From the NCBI RefSeq assembly GCF_026041215.1, contig NZ_JAPEIQ010000030.1, forward strand, positions 1 through 64,000: 64,000 bases of DNA, read 5' to 3'. A program made the position numbers and the translations under genes. This stretch comes from Hoyosella sp. YIM 151337 (GTDB lineage Bacteria > Actinomycetota > Actinomycetes > Mycobacteriales > Mycobacteriaceae). Under the pieces are notes generated by a model that had not been told where the DNA came from, ran no database searches, and saw only the letters and a list, made by a program, of their open reading frames with translations. Shown here piece after piece: positions 30,656-38,116 of this stretch. Numbering within the stretch: the stretch's first letter is position 1; every line of letters starts with the position of its first letter.

Positions 30656-31006
30656 ATGCCTGTATCGATGACCGCGTCGCGGTTTGAGGAGCTTGTTTCC
30701 GACGCACTCGATCTTGTCCCCGAGGAACTCGCGCGGGCGGTAGATAACGTGGTCGTGCTCGTCGAGGCGCGCAACGATGAGGAACCCGATCTGTTGGGTT
30801 TGTACCACGGCGTCGCGCTCACGGAGCGGGATTCTTTTTATGCAGGCAACCTGCCTGACACGATTACGATCTACCGTGACGCGCTACTCACCATGTGCTC
30901 CTCAGAGGATGAGGTTGTGCACGAAGTCGCGGTGACGGTGATCCACGAGATCGCTCATCATTTCGGTATCGACGACGACCGCCTGCACGAACTGGGCTGG
31001 GCCTGA
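30656..31006 (+). CDS. Small zincin-like metallopeptidase (Rv3836 type)
   Basis: A compact 116-residue protein of the bacterial zincin-like family with the HExxH signature in VIHEIAHHFGIDDDRLHELG; the His, His and downstream acidic or His residue are probable zinc ligands. No signal peptide or membrane segment is visible, so it is cytosolic. Target is unknown. ATG 30656 follows GAGGAG; ATG 30668 is possible. It lies 20 nt after the septum-formation gene, probably in one transcript. About 200 bp without a gene (31007-31212) follow before the PE-like gene. Confidence 0.88.
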   Translation: MPVSMTASRFEELVSDALDLVPEELARAVDNVVVLVEARNDEEPDLLGLYHGVALTERDSFYAGNLPDTITIYRDALLTMCSSEDEVVHEVAVTVIHEIAHHFGIDDDRLHELGWA

Positions 31007-31212
31007 TCGGTCGGATCTCGGCCGCCATCAGCACCTGGAATCCTCCTGAGAATTTTTCCGCACGGCTGGAACCGAATGAGCCGCTGCTGCGTCGGTCTTC
31101 AGTAAGCCTGTGATCGACGGTTCGTCCCTCTCGGGCTGTCGCCGTTGTCGAGTGTTGCCAGCGTCACCGAGCGCTGTGCGACATGCTCAAGAGAATGCCC
31201 AGGGAGGGGCCC

Positions 31213-31521
31213 GTGTCTGATGAGTTATACGTGAACCCAGAAACGCTCCGCGAGGCTGCACAGCGCCTCACATCCCTGGCCTGCTTTCTCACATCTGCCT
31301 TATCGCGAAACGCGTCTGCGCTGCGTCCGCTGCCCGCGGGCATTGATGAGGTATCCGCCGCAGCCGCCCGCTGGAGCAGCTCGGCCGCGGGACGCATCGC
31401 GCAGCGCACCGAAGCCGCGGCCACTGAAATGCGTGCTACCGCGGACGCGCTGACGCGCATAGCAGCAGCGTATGCGGAAGAAGATCACGGCTTCAGCAGC
31501 GCGCTCAACGCACATTCGTAA
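31213..31521 (+). CDS. PE-like type VII secretion substrate
   Basis: A 102-residue, Ala-rich helical protein. The first half (VNPETLREAAQRL) and the turn AGIDEVSAAAARW resemble the PE domain helix-turn-helix of mycobacteria. Y87-A-E-E-D91 fits the YxxxD/E type VII secretion signal that closes the second PE helix. I chose GTG 31213 because AGGGAGGGG lies just upstream; ATG 31183 would add ten residues with no better site. It is followed 24 nt later by a PPE-like gene and then an EspG-like gene, the order seen for mycobacterial PE/PPE pairs and their chaperone. No ESX structural gene is within the window. Confidence 0.75.
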   Translation: MSDELYVNPETLREAAQRLTSLACFLTSALSRNASALRPLPAGIDEVSAAAARWSSSAAGRIAQRTEAAATEMRATADALTRIAAAYAEEDHGFSSALNAHS

Positions 31522-31545
31522 CGACGTTCCCAGGGGGAGAACACA

Positions 31546-32793
31546 ATGGGATTCACTGGTGTTGCCTGGATATTGCGCCGGGTGGTGCGCCTCGCCACCG
31601 AGCTGCGCAGCGGCGCACGCTCGGCGCCAATGTTGGCTGCGTCGACCGCTTGGGCCGATCTAGGTGGTTCTTTCGCTGAGGCAGCTGATGAGACAGCCAA
31701 GGTGATGGCGCTGCTGAGCGAGAACTGGAGCGGCGCAGCCGCTCAGCGTGCCCTGACGAGCATCGGGGAAATGAACGCGTGGCTGCTGGCGGTGAGTACC
31801 GCATCGACTGCTACGGCAACCCAGGCTCGCGTGTGCGCGACCGCATATAGTGTCACCGATGTCGCGATGCCCACTGAGGCTGAAATTGCCGCCGCGCACG
31901 CGATGAAGGCTGCCGGGGCGGCGGCTCCAGGTGTGGCGGGTGGACTTACCGCCGCCGGCGAGACGATGGAGCGTGCACTCGATATCAGAGCAGCCGCCGC
32001 GATGCACGCCTACGAGGCGGCGTGCAGCCCGGTTGCAGTTGAGGTCGAGTTCGCACAGCCGCCTGTCGTGGCGCTCAATTCCGAGGGGGAAATCCGCGCG
32101 GCGAACGCGCCCAGCGGTCCAGCCCTGTCCGGAACACCATCCCATTCCGGGCTCCACAGCGGTGATGCACTTCGCGTCGTTCAAGCCCAAGCAGTAACCG
32201 CTGTCCCCGGTGCGGGCGGCGGGACCGTGTCACTACCCGTAAGTCCGGCACAACTCGCTGCGACGGCGCAGGGAACGGTTCAGTTCTCACACGCCGCTCA
32301 CGGCGCCGCTGGGTTAGCTGGCCTCGTCGTGCGTGCGGCGGGACCGACGAGCGCCGGGGTGCTTTCTGCGCCGACCGGCGTGGTGACGGCGAGTTCGGCG
32401 AGCCCGGTCCTACGTGCACCGCAACCGGCGACAGCGACAGCGGTCACCGCCGCGAATGTCCCAGCGGGCACAGCGGCGGGCCTGCGCGCGGTCGGGAGTA
32501 CGAGCGGCGCGTCACCAGATTCAGCAATGGTGCCGCGCGGCGAAGCGGGTAGTGCTGACCGCTCCAGGACAGCTGCGGCTCAGGCTTCACTGGCGCGACT
32601 GTCGGCACATGCGATCGGCCGTGAACCCGCCGTTTTCCCCGGGGCTCCACCAGTTGCGGGCAGGTTTGCGCCGCACGATGACGATGAGGTTCGTGTCACG
32701 CCCGCGCGCCGGCCTGTGGATCCGTTCGATTCCGGCGCAAGCGGTCGCCTCGTCTGTCCACCTGTTATCGGCGCCCACGAGGGTGATCGATGA
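31546..32793 (+). CDS. PPE-like type VII secretion substrate
   Basis: A 415-residue protein. Residues 1-170 resemble the helical PPE domain: W61-S-G63 occupies the WxG turn, and AAAMHAYEAAC resembles the AAAMYGYAAAS segment of PPE proteins. The Pro-Pro-Glu start itself is missing. The remainder (about 190-415) is low-complexity Ala/Thr/Ser/Pro/Gly, as in many PPE C-termini. AGGGGGAG precedes ATG 31546. It overlaps the EspG-like gene by 4 nt. In mycobacteria PE/PPE heterodimers are exported by ESX systems; here the partner ESX must be elsewhere. Confidence 0.75.
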   Translation: MGFTGVAWILRRVVRLATELRSGARSAPMLAASTAWADLGGSFAEAADETAKVMALLSENWSGAAAQRALTSIGEMNAWLLAVSTASTATATQARVCATAYSVTDVAMPTEAEIAAAHAMKAAGAAAPGVAGGLTAAGETMERALDIRAAAAMHAYEAACSPVAVEVEFAQPPVVALNSEGEIRAANAPSGPALSGTPSHSGLHSGDALRVVQAQAVTAVPGAGGGTVSLPVSPAQLAATAQGTVQFSHAAHGAAGLAGLVVRAAGPTSAGVLSAPTGVVTASSASPVLRAPQPATATAVTAANVPAGTAAGLRAVGSTSGASPDSAMVPRGEAGSADRSRTAAAQASLARLSAHAIGREPAVFPGAPPVAGRFAPHDDDEVRVTPARRPVDPFDSGASGRLVCPPVIGAHEGDR

Positions 32794-33536
32794 TACTGAC
32801 GAACCGACTCGCTGATCAGCTCACTGACGTCACCCTGACTGTCTCTGAACTGGCGGCGCTGCAAACCTATACTGGCCTCGACGAGCTTCCCGTCGCCCTG
32901 CAAATACCACTCGCGAGCGCTAGCGAATATCACATCAGCGCGCTCATGGAGCGAGGGCTGATTGTGGACGGCTACGCTCACCCACAGCTCGCCGGGTGGC
33001 TTCGGACGCTGGGGGCAGCCAGCCACTTAGTGTCGGTGCGGCGCGTAACCGCGCTGCAGCCGGAGCGCTTCGTACTGGCCCGCAGTGACCGGCTACAGGT
33101 GGTGCCGGTTGCTGCGGTGCGCACAGGCGACGTGGTTCGAATCTCGGAGCTAACTGGTTCAGTAATTGCTCCTCTGCGCCGCTACCTTGGACGGGCACCT
33201 TCAATACGAGCTGGTGACGTGCGAGCGCCCCGCGAAGCCCTAGTAAACGCGCTGGGTTCGGGCACTGCTGTCTTGCCGGCGGAGTCGGCGCTGCGGCAGA
33301 TCGGCGCGGCACCACGTGACGCACGCACGTACAGCGCGGGCCTCACACGCATCACCGCGATGACCGAAGTCACCGCGGGCCCGCCGCACGCCGATCAGCT
33401 AGTCGCTGGAATTTTCGATAGCAGCTTTGGCCGCTTCATGACGGTGCCTTCCGGACAGGGCGGCTCGGCCTGGCTCACGCTGTGCGGGAGCGACGAAGCG
33501 CGCATCACTTCGCTCTTGCGGCGAATGTGCGGGTGA
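32790..33536 (+). CDS. EspG-family ESX secretion-associated chaperone
   Basis: A 248-residue cytosolic protein whose N-terminal pattern (TLTVSELAALQTYTGLDELPVALQ split over about 15-37, then ERGLIVDGYAHPQLAGWL) matches EspG family proteins. EspG binds the hydrophobic tip of the PPE partner in a PE/PPE dimer, prevents aggregation and selects the ESX system. The ATGA overlap with the PPE-like gene supports co-translation. The family is divergent, so the call rests on motif pattern plus context. Confidence 0.75.
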   Translation: MILTNRLADQLTDVTLTVSELAALQTYTGLDELPVALQIPLASASEYHISALMERGLIVDGYAHPQLAGWLRTLGAASHLVSVRRVTALQPERFVLARSDRLQVVPVAAVRTGDVVRISELTGSVIAPLRRYLGRAPSIRAGDVRAPREALVNALGSGTAVLPAESALRQIGAAPRDARTYSAGLTRITAMTEVTAGPPHADQLVAGIFDSSFGRFMTVPSGQGGSAWLTLCGSDEARITSLLRRMCG

Positions 33537-33556
33537 TGCGGACTCTTGGCTGCTGT

Positions 33557-34210
33557 TCAGCCCATAACGTCACGGACCTGTTCCGCAACGTCGGTGAAGG
33601 GCGCCTGAAGCTCACCCCAGCGCGCGAGTTCCCAGCCATCGCTCGTGGTCTGCAGTTCGACGGCTCCGGTGTTCCTCAGGCGGTTCATGATCGCAAACAT
33701 TGGTGTCACGCCCGACAGCTGGGCAGCGACATACCGGATCACCGCACCGTGACTCACAACAACGACTGTCCCACCCTGAGATACGTAACGGTCGCGGAGT
33801 TCGCCGACAATCGGGAGGTATCGCTGCAGCACTTCCTCACCTGATTCACCGCCCGGGATGCGCACCGAGGGGTCACCATGCAGCCAGGCAGCATAGGCCT
33901 CAAGGTATCGCTCGTGCGCTTCGCGATCCGCCCGATCCTCGAGTTCGCCCGCTTGGATTTCGTGGATACCTTCCACAATCTGCAGTTCCCGGCCGGTTGC
34001 TCGCACGAGCGGCTCGGCCGTCTGCTGCGCGCGGAGTGCGATGGAACTGATCAGCACGTCCGCCTGCCAGGAGCGAGCGGTCCTCGCGAGCGCGCTGGCC
34101 TGCTCCTTGCCACGTGCTGTCAGCGCGGCTCCCGGCGGCCGGGTATCAAGTTTTTGGAGGATGTTCGATTCCGACTCCGCATGCCGGACCAGTACCAAGC
34201 GCCCACTCAT
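33557..34210 (-). CDS. Histidine phosphatase (phosphoglycerate mutase-like, Rv3837c type)
   Basis: A 217-residue member of the histidine phosphatase superfamily with LVRHAESESN containing the catalytic RHxE motif (His9) and a second His in VVVVSHGAVIRY. Family members are broad phosphatases or cofactor-dependent mutases; the substrate is unknown. It overlaps pheA by 4 nt (ATGA), so translation is coupled, the same pairing as Rv3837c/Rv3838c. Confidence 0.9.
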   Translation of the reverse strand: MSGRLVLVRHAESESNILQKLDTRPPGAALTARGKEQASALARTARSWQADVLISSIALRAQQTAEPLVRATGRELQIVEGIHEIQAGELEDRADREAHERYLEAYAAWLHGDPSVRIPGGESGEEVLQRYLPIVGELRDRYVSQGGTVVVVSHGAVIRYVAAQLSGVTPMFAIMNRLRNTGAVELQTTSDGWELARWGELQAPFTDVAEQVRDVMG

Positions 34211-35124
34211 AGCGTCCTATCTCCCCGGCGTACCCGCTCGAGCCACGCCGATGCTGCGCTGTCATCAGGAGGCGGACACCCTCCTGCCACTACTGTCGGC
34301 CAGGATCCCAGAAACCTCACGTCCCCGCCACCGCGATGGAGAGCTTTCAATGCTTCACCCACAGCCGGATCGTCGATATGGCCGATGCAGTCGAGGTAGA
34401 AACGATATGTACCCATGCCGGTGCGGGTAGGGCGCGACTGAAGCCGGCTCAAATCGATACCGCGCAGTGCGAACTCATTCATCGCTTTCGCCAGCGAACC
34501 GGGCTCATTCGGCAGACTGAGCACGATCGACGTGCGGTCGCGGCCGGTGCGCGGAGGCGGCGGCACGGGCGCGGACACGAGGACGAAGCTTGTCCGGGCA
34601 CCTTCGACGTCCGCCACCTCATCCGCAAGTACCTCGAGGCCGCGCTGCCGGGCAGCTAGCGTCGTAGACACTGCCGCGTCGGCGCGGCCCGCCGCGACAT
34701 CATCGGCTGCAGCCGCATTGGAAGCTGCCGGGACGAGCTTGGCCTGCCCCATCTTTGTGTCCAGCCACGCGGACACCTGCGCTGCCGCGACCGGATATGC
34801 CGCCACCGTCCGAACGTCGGCAAGTACTGTGCCGGGCCTGGCGGCTACTGCGAACGCGATCGCGAGTTCGGTGTCTGCGATGATCTGCAGGCGATCTCCA
34901 CGGGCAAGCGCGTCCAATGTCGGCACCACCGGGCCTTCAACAGAGCTTTCTATGGGCACACAAGCCATATCTGCCTGGCCAGACCGCACCATGTCGAGCG
35001 CGGCGGGCGGGCTTGCGGCCGAGATGTGCTCTGCCTCTCCATGTACCGTGCCTAGCGCTTCCATCTGCACTAGCGCTGCCTCGGTAAACGTTCCGGCTGG
35101 TCCGAAGTAGGAGATTCGCTGCAC
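34207..35124 (-). CDS. pheA: Prephenate dehydratase
   Basis: PheA converts prephenate to phenylpyruvate in phenylalanine synthesis. The N-terminal dehydratase domain begins with YFGPAGTFTEAAL and includes PIESSVEGPV. The C-terminal ACT domain (from about 205) has SLPNEPGSLAKAM and the ESRP-like QSRPTRTGMGTYRFYLD allosteric region. One oddity: the normally conserved T-R-F active-site motif reads T-S-F (in GARTSFVLV). GTG 35124 gives 305 residues; no Shine-Dalgarno site is present, but a -10-like TACGCT lies 7 nt before it, pointing to a leaderless mRNA. Confidence 0.92.
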   Translation of the reverse strand: MQRISYFGPAGTFTEAALVQMEALGTVHGEAEHISAASPPAALDMVRSGQADMACVPIESSVEGPVVPTLDALARGDRLQIIADTELAIAFAVAARPGTVLADVRTVAAYPVAAAQVSAWLDTKMGQAKLVPAASNAAAADDVAAGRADAAVSTTLAARQRGLEVLADEVADVEGARTSFVLVSAPVPPPPRTGRDRTSIVLSLPNEPGSLAKAMNEFALRGIDLSRLQSRPTRTGMGTYRFYLDCIGHIDDPAVGEALKALHRGGGDVRFLGSWPTVVAGGCPPPDDSAASAWLERVRRGDRTL

Positions 35125-35131
35125 GCAATAG

Positions 35132-35137
35132 AGCGTA
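35132..35137 (-). promoter_or_regulatory. -10 element of a probable leaderless pheA promoter
   Basis: On the minus strand TACGCT (TANNNT type) ends 7 nt before the GTG start of pheA. The initiating purine would coincide with the start codon, and no ribosome site is present. I could not find a matching -35 box. Confidence 0.5.
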
Positions 35138-35255
35138 CGTTGCGGCTGGGGTTCCGGCAGGAAAGATGGGCACCAGTCGCACTCGGGGCCGGTCGCATGG
35201 GGGACGGAGCGCTTCCCGCGTGTTTTTGGGCCTCCCATTGCACACCCTGCGCTAA

Positions 35256-35274
35256 ATTGGTTAGCCTTACCTCA
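35256..35274 (+). promoter_or_regulatory. IdeR/DtxR-type iron box upstream of the DUF2470 gene
   Basis: The 19-mer at 35256-35274 (ATTGGTTAGCCTTACCTCA) matches the IdeR consensus TTAGGTWAGSCTWACCTAA at about 16 of 19 positions. It lies 22 bp before the start of the Rv3839-type gene, a position suited to repression by iron-bound IdeR. In M. tuberculosis Rv3839 is a known iron- and IdeR-repressed gene. Confidence 0.8.
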
Positions 35275-35296
35275 CCTAGCGAGGAGGGTTCGCTCA

Positions 35297-36103
35297 ATGA
35301 TCCAACGTCCACCCGTCACCTTTGGTCCTGATGCCGCCGAACGAGTGCGGTCCGCGTTCGCGCGCGCACGCAACGCTGTTCTCGCGATCGACGGTGCTGA
35401 TCCCGTCGCGACCTCCGTCCATCATTTCGACGGCAGCGGCGGCATGATCCTCGCCTTGCCCGACGAAAGCGCGGCGACTGCTCTGGCATGGCAGTCTGGC
35501 GTCAGCGGAACCCCCGCGGTTCTCGAACTCATCGACGAAGCTCCCATTCAGTTGCGTGAACCCGTCAGGGCACTCGTGTGGATTCGTGGTCAACTCACCG
35601 CAGTCGACCCAGATTCCATGATTTCGACAGCGGCACGTATCGCTGAAACCGAACCAGCCGTCGCGCTTCTCGATGTCGGCCACACAATGACCCTGCTGCA
35701 CCTGGCGATAGTGTCGACTGTCGTCGCCGATCATTCCGGCGCCGAGGCCGTGGCCTCCGATGCCCTCGCCGCCGCGCGACCCGATCCCTTCTGCCAGGTT
35801 GAAACGTGCTGGCTGCGGCACCTCGACAGCGACCATTCCGAGATGCTGGAAATGATCACGCGGAAGCTGCCGCCGTCCGTTCGGGCCGGGACTATCAAAC
35901 CGCTCGGACTCGACCGCTTCGGTCTGCGGCTGCGCGTGGAGCACGGTTGCTTCGAGACGAGTGACGCCACGGGGAACATAGAGGACAAAGACATCCGGAT
36001 CGCATTCCCGGCCCCTGTTAGTACCCCAGAGCAACTCAATCAGGCCCTGCGGGCCCTTATGGGCTGTCCATTTCTCAATGGGCTTCGCGCACGCCGGCAA
36101 TAA
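35297..36103 (+). CDS. HugZ-like heme/iron utilization protein with DUF2470 domain (Rv3839 type)
   Basis: A 268-residue cytosolic protein. The N-terminal half resembles a flavin-reductase-like split barrel; the C-terminal part (about 175-260) has the DUF2470 pattern HLDSDHSEMLEMI, then LGLDRFGLRLRV and IRIAFPAPVSTPEQL. HugZ-family proteins with this layout take part in heme iron utilization, so a role in heme or iron handling is likely but unproven. GAGGAGG precedes ATG 35297. The iron box just upstream predicts induction under iron starvation. Confidence 0.85.
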   Translation: MIQRPPVTFGPDAAERVRSAFARARNAVLAIDGADPVATSVHHFDGSGGMILALPDESAATALAWQSGVSGTPAVLELIDEAPIQLREPVRALVWIRGQLTAVDPDSMISTAARIAETEPAVALLDVGHTMTLLHLAIVSTVVADHSGAEAVASDALAAARPDPFCQVETCWLRHLDSDHSEMLEMITRKLPPSVRAGTIKPLGLDRFGLRLRVEHGCFETSDATGNIEDKDIRIAFPAPVSTPEQLNQALRALMGCPFLNGLRARRQ

Positions 36104-36163
36104 CGCACCCCTGCAGCAGGCAATCCGCTGCCGGTTAGAGCACTGCTGCTAGCTTGGGACAGA

Positions 36164-36952
36164 GTGAGCATCACCCGCTGGCTCAAACCTGACCAGAGCC
36201 ACCTGCCCGCGCCGGAACCCGACCCTCGCGCGCGACGGCTGCTATGGATCGAAGTGGGCCTCGTCGTCTTCATCACGCTGGGCATCCAGGGGTTATTCAG
36301 CTTCCTCACTTTAATCGAGGCGCTGTTGGCGCCAACGCCGATCGCTGAACAATCCGTCGCGCTCAACGCCACGCGCTCCGACTCCGCACTTGTCGATTTC
36401 GCCCGCAACACACTGCTGGTGTTGCGATTGCTCGCGTGGGCCGGGCTCGCCATATTCCTGCTGTGGCGAACGGGTGCAGCCACATGGCTGCGCAGGCAAT
36501 GGCGGCTGCGCGTGTCGGACGTGTGGCTCGGTATCGCTCTCGCTGCGCTGATTGGCCTGCCGGGCCTCGGCCTCTACGCCGCCGGACGCGCCCTCGGCAT
36601 CACCCTCGAGGTCGTTCCCAGCGCACTGCAGGACAGCTGGTGGCAAATGCCTATGCTGATCGCTTCCGCAATCGCGAACTCGGCAGCGGAAGAACTCATC
36701 GTCGTCGCATACTTGCTGATCCGCCTGCGTCAGCTTGGTGTCGGCCCGAACATCGCCCTCGCCGTCTCAGCACTCCTCCGGGGCAGTTATCACCTGTACC
36801 AGGGCGTGGGATCGTTCGGCGGAAATATCGTGATGGGGATTGTGTTCGCCCGTTACTTCCAGACAGCGGGCCGGGTGTGGCCGCTGTTTCTCGCGCACGC
36901 TGTGATCGACATCGTGGCATTCGTCGGCTACAGCCTTATCACCTCGCGATGA
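36164..36952 (+). CDS. CPBP-family intramembrane protease/immunity-like protein
   Basis: A polytopic membrane protein of 262 residues with about seven hydrophobic segments. It has the CPBP (Abi) motifs: Glu-Glu in NSAAEELIVVAYLL, a loop SALLRGSYHLYQG, and late His/Asp in LAHAVIDIVAF. CPBP proteins are glutamate-type intramembrane proteases related to CAAX prenyl endopeptidases; the substrate is unknown. GTG 36164 has no ribosome site, but TAGCTT lies 8 nt before it, so the mRNA may be leaderless. It overlaps the next gene by 4 nt. Confidence 0.88.
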   Translation: MSITRWLKPDQSHLPAPEPDPRARRLLWIEVGLVVFITLGIQGLFSFLTLIEALLAPTPIAEQSVALNATRSDSALVDFARNTLLVLRLLAWAGLAIFLLWRTGAATWLRRQWRLRVSDVWLGIALAALIGLPGLGLYAAGRALGITLEVVPSALQDSWWQMPMLIASAIANSAAEELIVVAYLLIRLRQLGVGPNIALAVSALLRGSYHLYQGVGSFGGNIVMGIVFARYFQTAGRVWPLFLAHAVIDIVAFVGYSLITSR

Positions 36953-37296
36953 CGCTGACCGATACTGGACCCATGAGCGAATCGACACCGCAGCCGCGCG
37001 CTGTGGCCCGGCCGCGCATCGTGATCACCTATTGCGTCCGGTGCGGCTGGCTGCTGCGTGCTGCATGGATGTCCCAAGAACTGCTAACGACCTTTCATGG
37101 GGATGTCAGCGAGGTCGCTTTACGCCCTGGCCCGAGCGGGACGTTCACCATCGACGTGGGCACGGAGCGCGTATGGGATAGAGCCAATAATGGTGGCTTT
37201 CCGGAGATCACCGTACTGAAGCAACGTGTTCGCGATGTCGTGGCACCAACACGAAGTCTTGGTCATAGCGACCAATCGCCGAAGCCGGGTGCGTGA
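36949..37296 (+). CDS. Rdx-family (SelT/SelW/SelH-like) protein
   Basis: A 115-residue protein with a thioredoxin-like Rdx fold: ITYCVRCGWLLRAAWMSQEL contains the CxxC redox motif at the start of the first helix, then a region matching GxFxVxVGxExVWDR and FPE. Bacterial members lack selenocysteine and their role is unclear, probably thiol redox. ATG 36949 overlaps the CPBP stop (ATGA); ATG 36973 is an alternative. It also overlaps the following gene (GTGA), so three genes are tightly coupled. Confidence 0.88.
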   Translation: MTLTDTGPMSESTPQPRAVARPRIVITYCVRCGWLLRAAWMSQELLTTFHGDVSEVALRPGPSGTFTIDVGTERVWDRANNGGFPEITVLKQRVRDVVAPTRSLGHSDQSPKPGA

Positions 37297-38063
37297 CGAT
37301 GACTGTGGCGGCTTCGTTCTCGCTCGGCTACGTTCCCGGCGCGACGCCAGCGAAGTGGGCGCGGCGCTGGTCGGAGCGCCTGCCCAGTATTCCGCTCGAA
37401 CTCGTGCCGGTTCAGACTGCGCACCAGTTCGACGGTGTTATCGGTGGCGCACTCGACGCGGCGCTGATCCGCATTCCTCCCACTGCGAGTTCGCTCCGGC
37501 GCACGGCCGCCTGGCAGTCACTGAGTGTCGTGCCCTTGTATGAGGAAGCCCCCGTCGCTGTCGTCGCACGCGGCCACTATCTCACCGCAGCCGAGACGCT
37601 GGCCCTGGAAGACGTATCGGCGGAACCTCTATGGCTGCCACTTGACGACCTGCTTGATTGGGCTGCGGCCGGTGGCACACCAGGTTCCCTGCAGGAACAC
37701 CATCCGGAAACCGCCCGCGCTGCGCTCGATCTGGTGGCGACAGGGACGGGCGTGACCGTGCTGCCCCACTCGCTGGCGCGGCTGTACAGCGATCCAGACC
37801 TCGCGGTTCGCCCGCTCCATGATGGTCCGGTGGCGCGCGTTGGAATCGCCTGGCTGGCGACCCGTACCACCGATTCCGATCCGCTGCTCGAAGAAATAGT
37901 CGGCATTGTGAAGGGCCGGCGCGCAACGTCAAGCCGGGGGCTCGGGGCCGCAGACTCCGGCGAGCATGCAACGGAGGCCCGGTCACGTGGCCGGAAACAC
38001 ACGAACGCGACCGCCCGGCACAGGGATGGGGCTCGGTGGCGTAAGCCCCGGCGACGCCATTAA
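37293..38063 (+). CDS. LysR-type substrate-binding-domain protein without DNA-binding domain
   Basis: The 256-residue protein consists of one LysR effector-binding (periplasmic-binding-like) domain: FSLGYVPGATPAKW, then GALDAALIRIPP, then PVAVVARGHYLTA and GTGVTVLPHSLARL. The usual N-terminal winged helix-turn-helix is absent and the short N-terminus leaves no room for it. The last 45 residues are basic and low-complexity. It may bind a small ligand and act through a partner, or be a relic regulator. GTG 37293 overlaps the Rdx gene by 4 nt. Confidence 0.85.
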   Translation: MTMTVAASFSLGYVPGATPAKWARRWSERLPSIPLELVPVQTAHQFDGVIGGALDAALIRIPPTASSLRRTAAWQSLSVVPLYEEAPVAVVARGHYLTAAETLALEDVSAEPLWLPLDDLLDWAAAGGTPGSLQEHHPETARAALDLVATGTGVTVLPHSLARLYSDPDLAVRPLHDGPVARVGIAWLATRTTDSDPLLEEIVGIVKGRRATSSRGLGAADSGEHATEARSRGRKHTNATARHRDGARWRKPRRRH

Positions 38064-38104
38064 TGCAGTATCAAGAATCACATCTTTCACGTGTTTAGGA
38101 TGCG

Positions 38105-38110
38105 TAGAGT
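38105..38110 (+). promoter_or_regulatory. -10 element of a probable leaderless LCP gene promoter
   Basis: TAGAGT (TANNNT) lies 6 nt before ATG 38117 with no Shine-Dalgarno site between. TAGGAT at 38096-38101 is a possible alternative -10. Confidence 0.45.
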
Positions 38111-38116
38111 CGTGTC

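Noticed and set aside
33537-33556. Weak hairpin near the EspG-like gene end as a terminator
   Set aside because: The stem is only about 5 bp with no T-run; too weak to support.
35294-36100. 268-codon minus-strand frame over the DUF2470 gene
   Set aside because: The plus-strand frame has a ribosome site, an iron box and domain similarity; the antisense frame has none.
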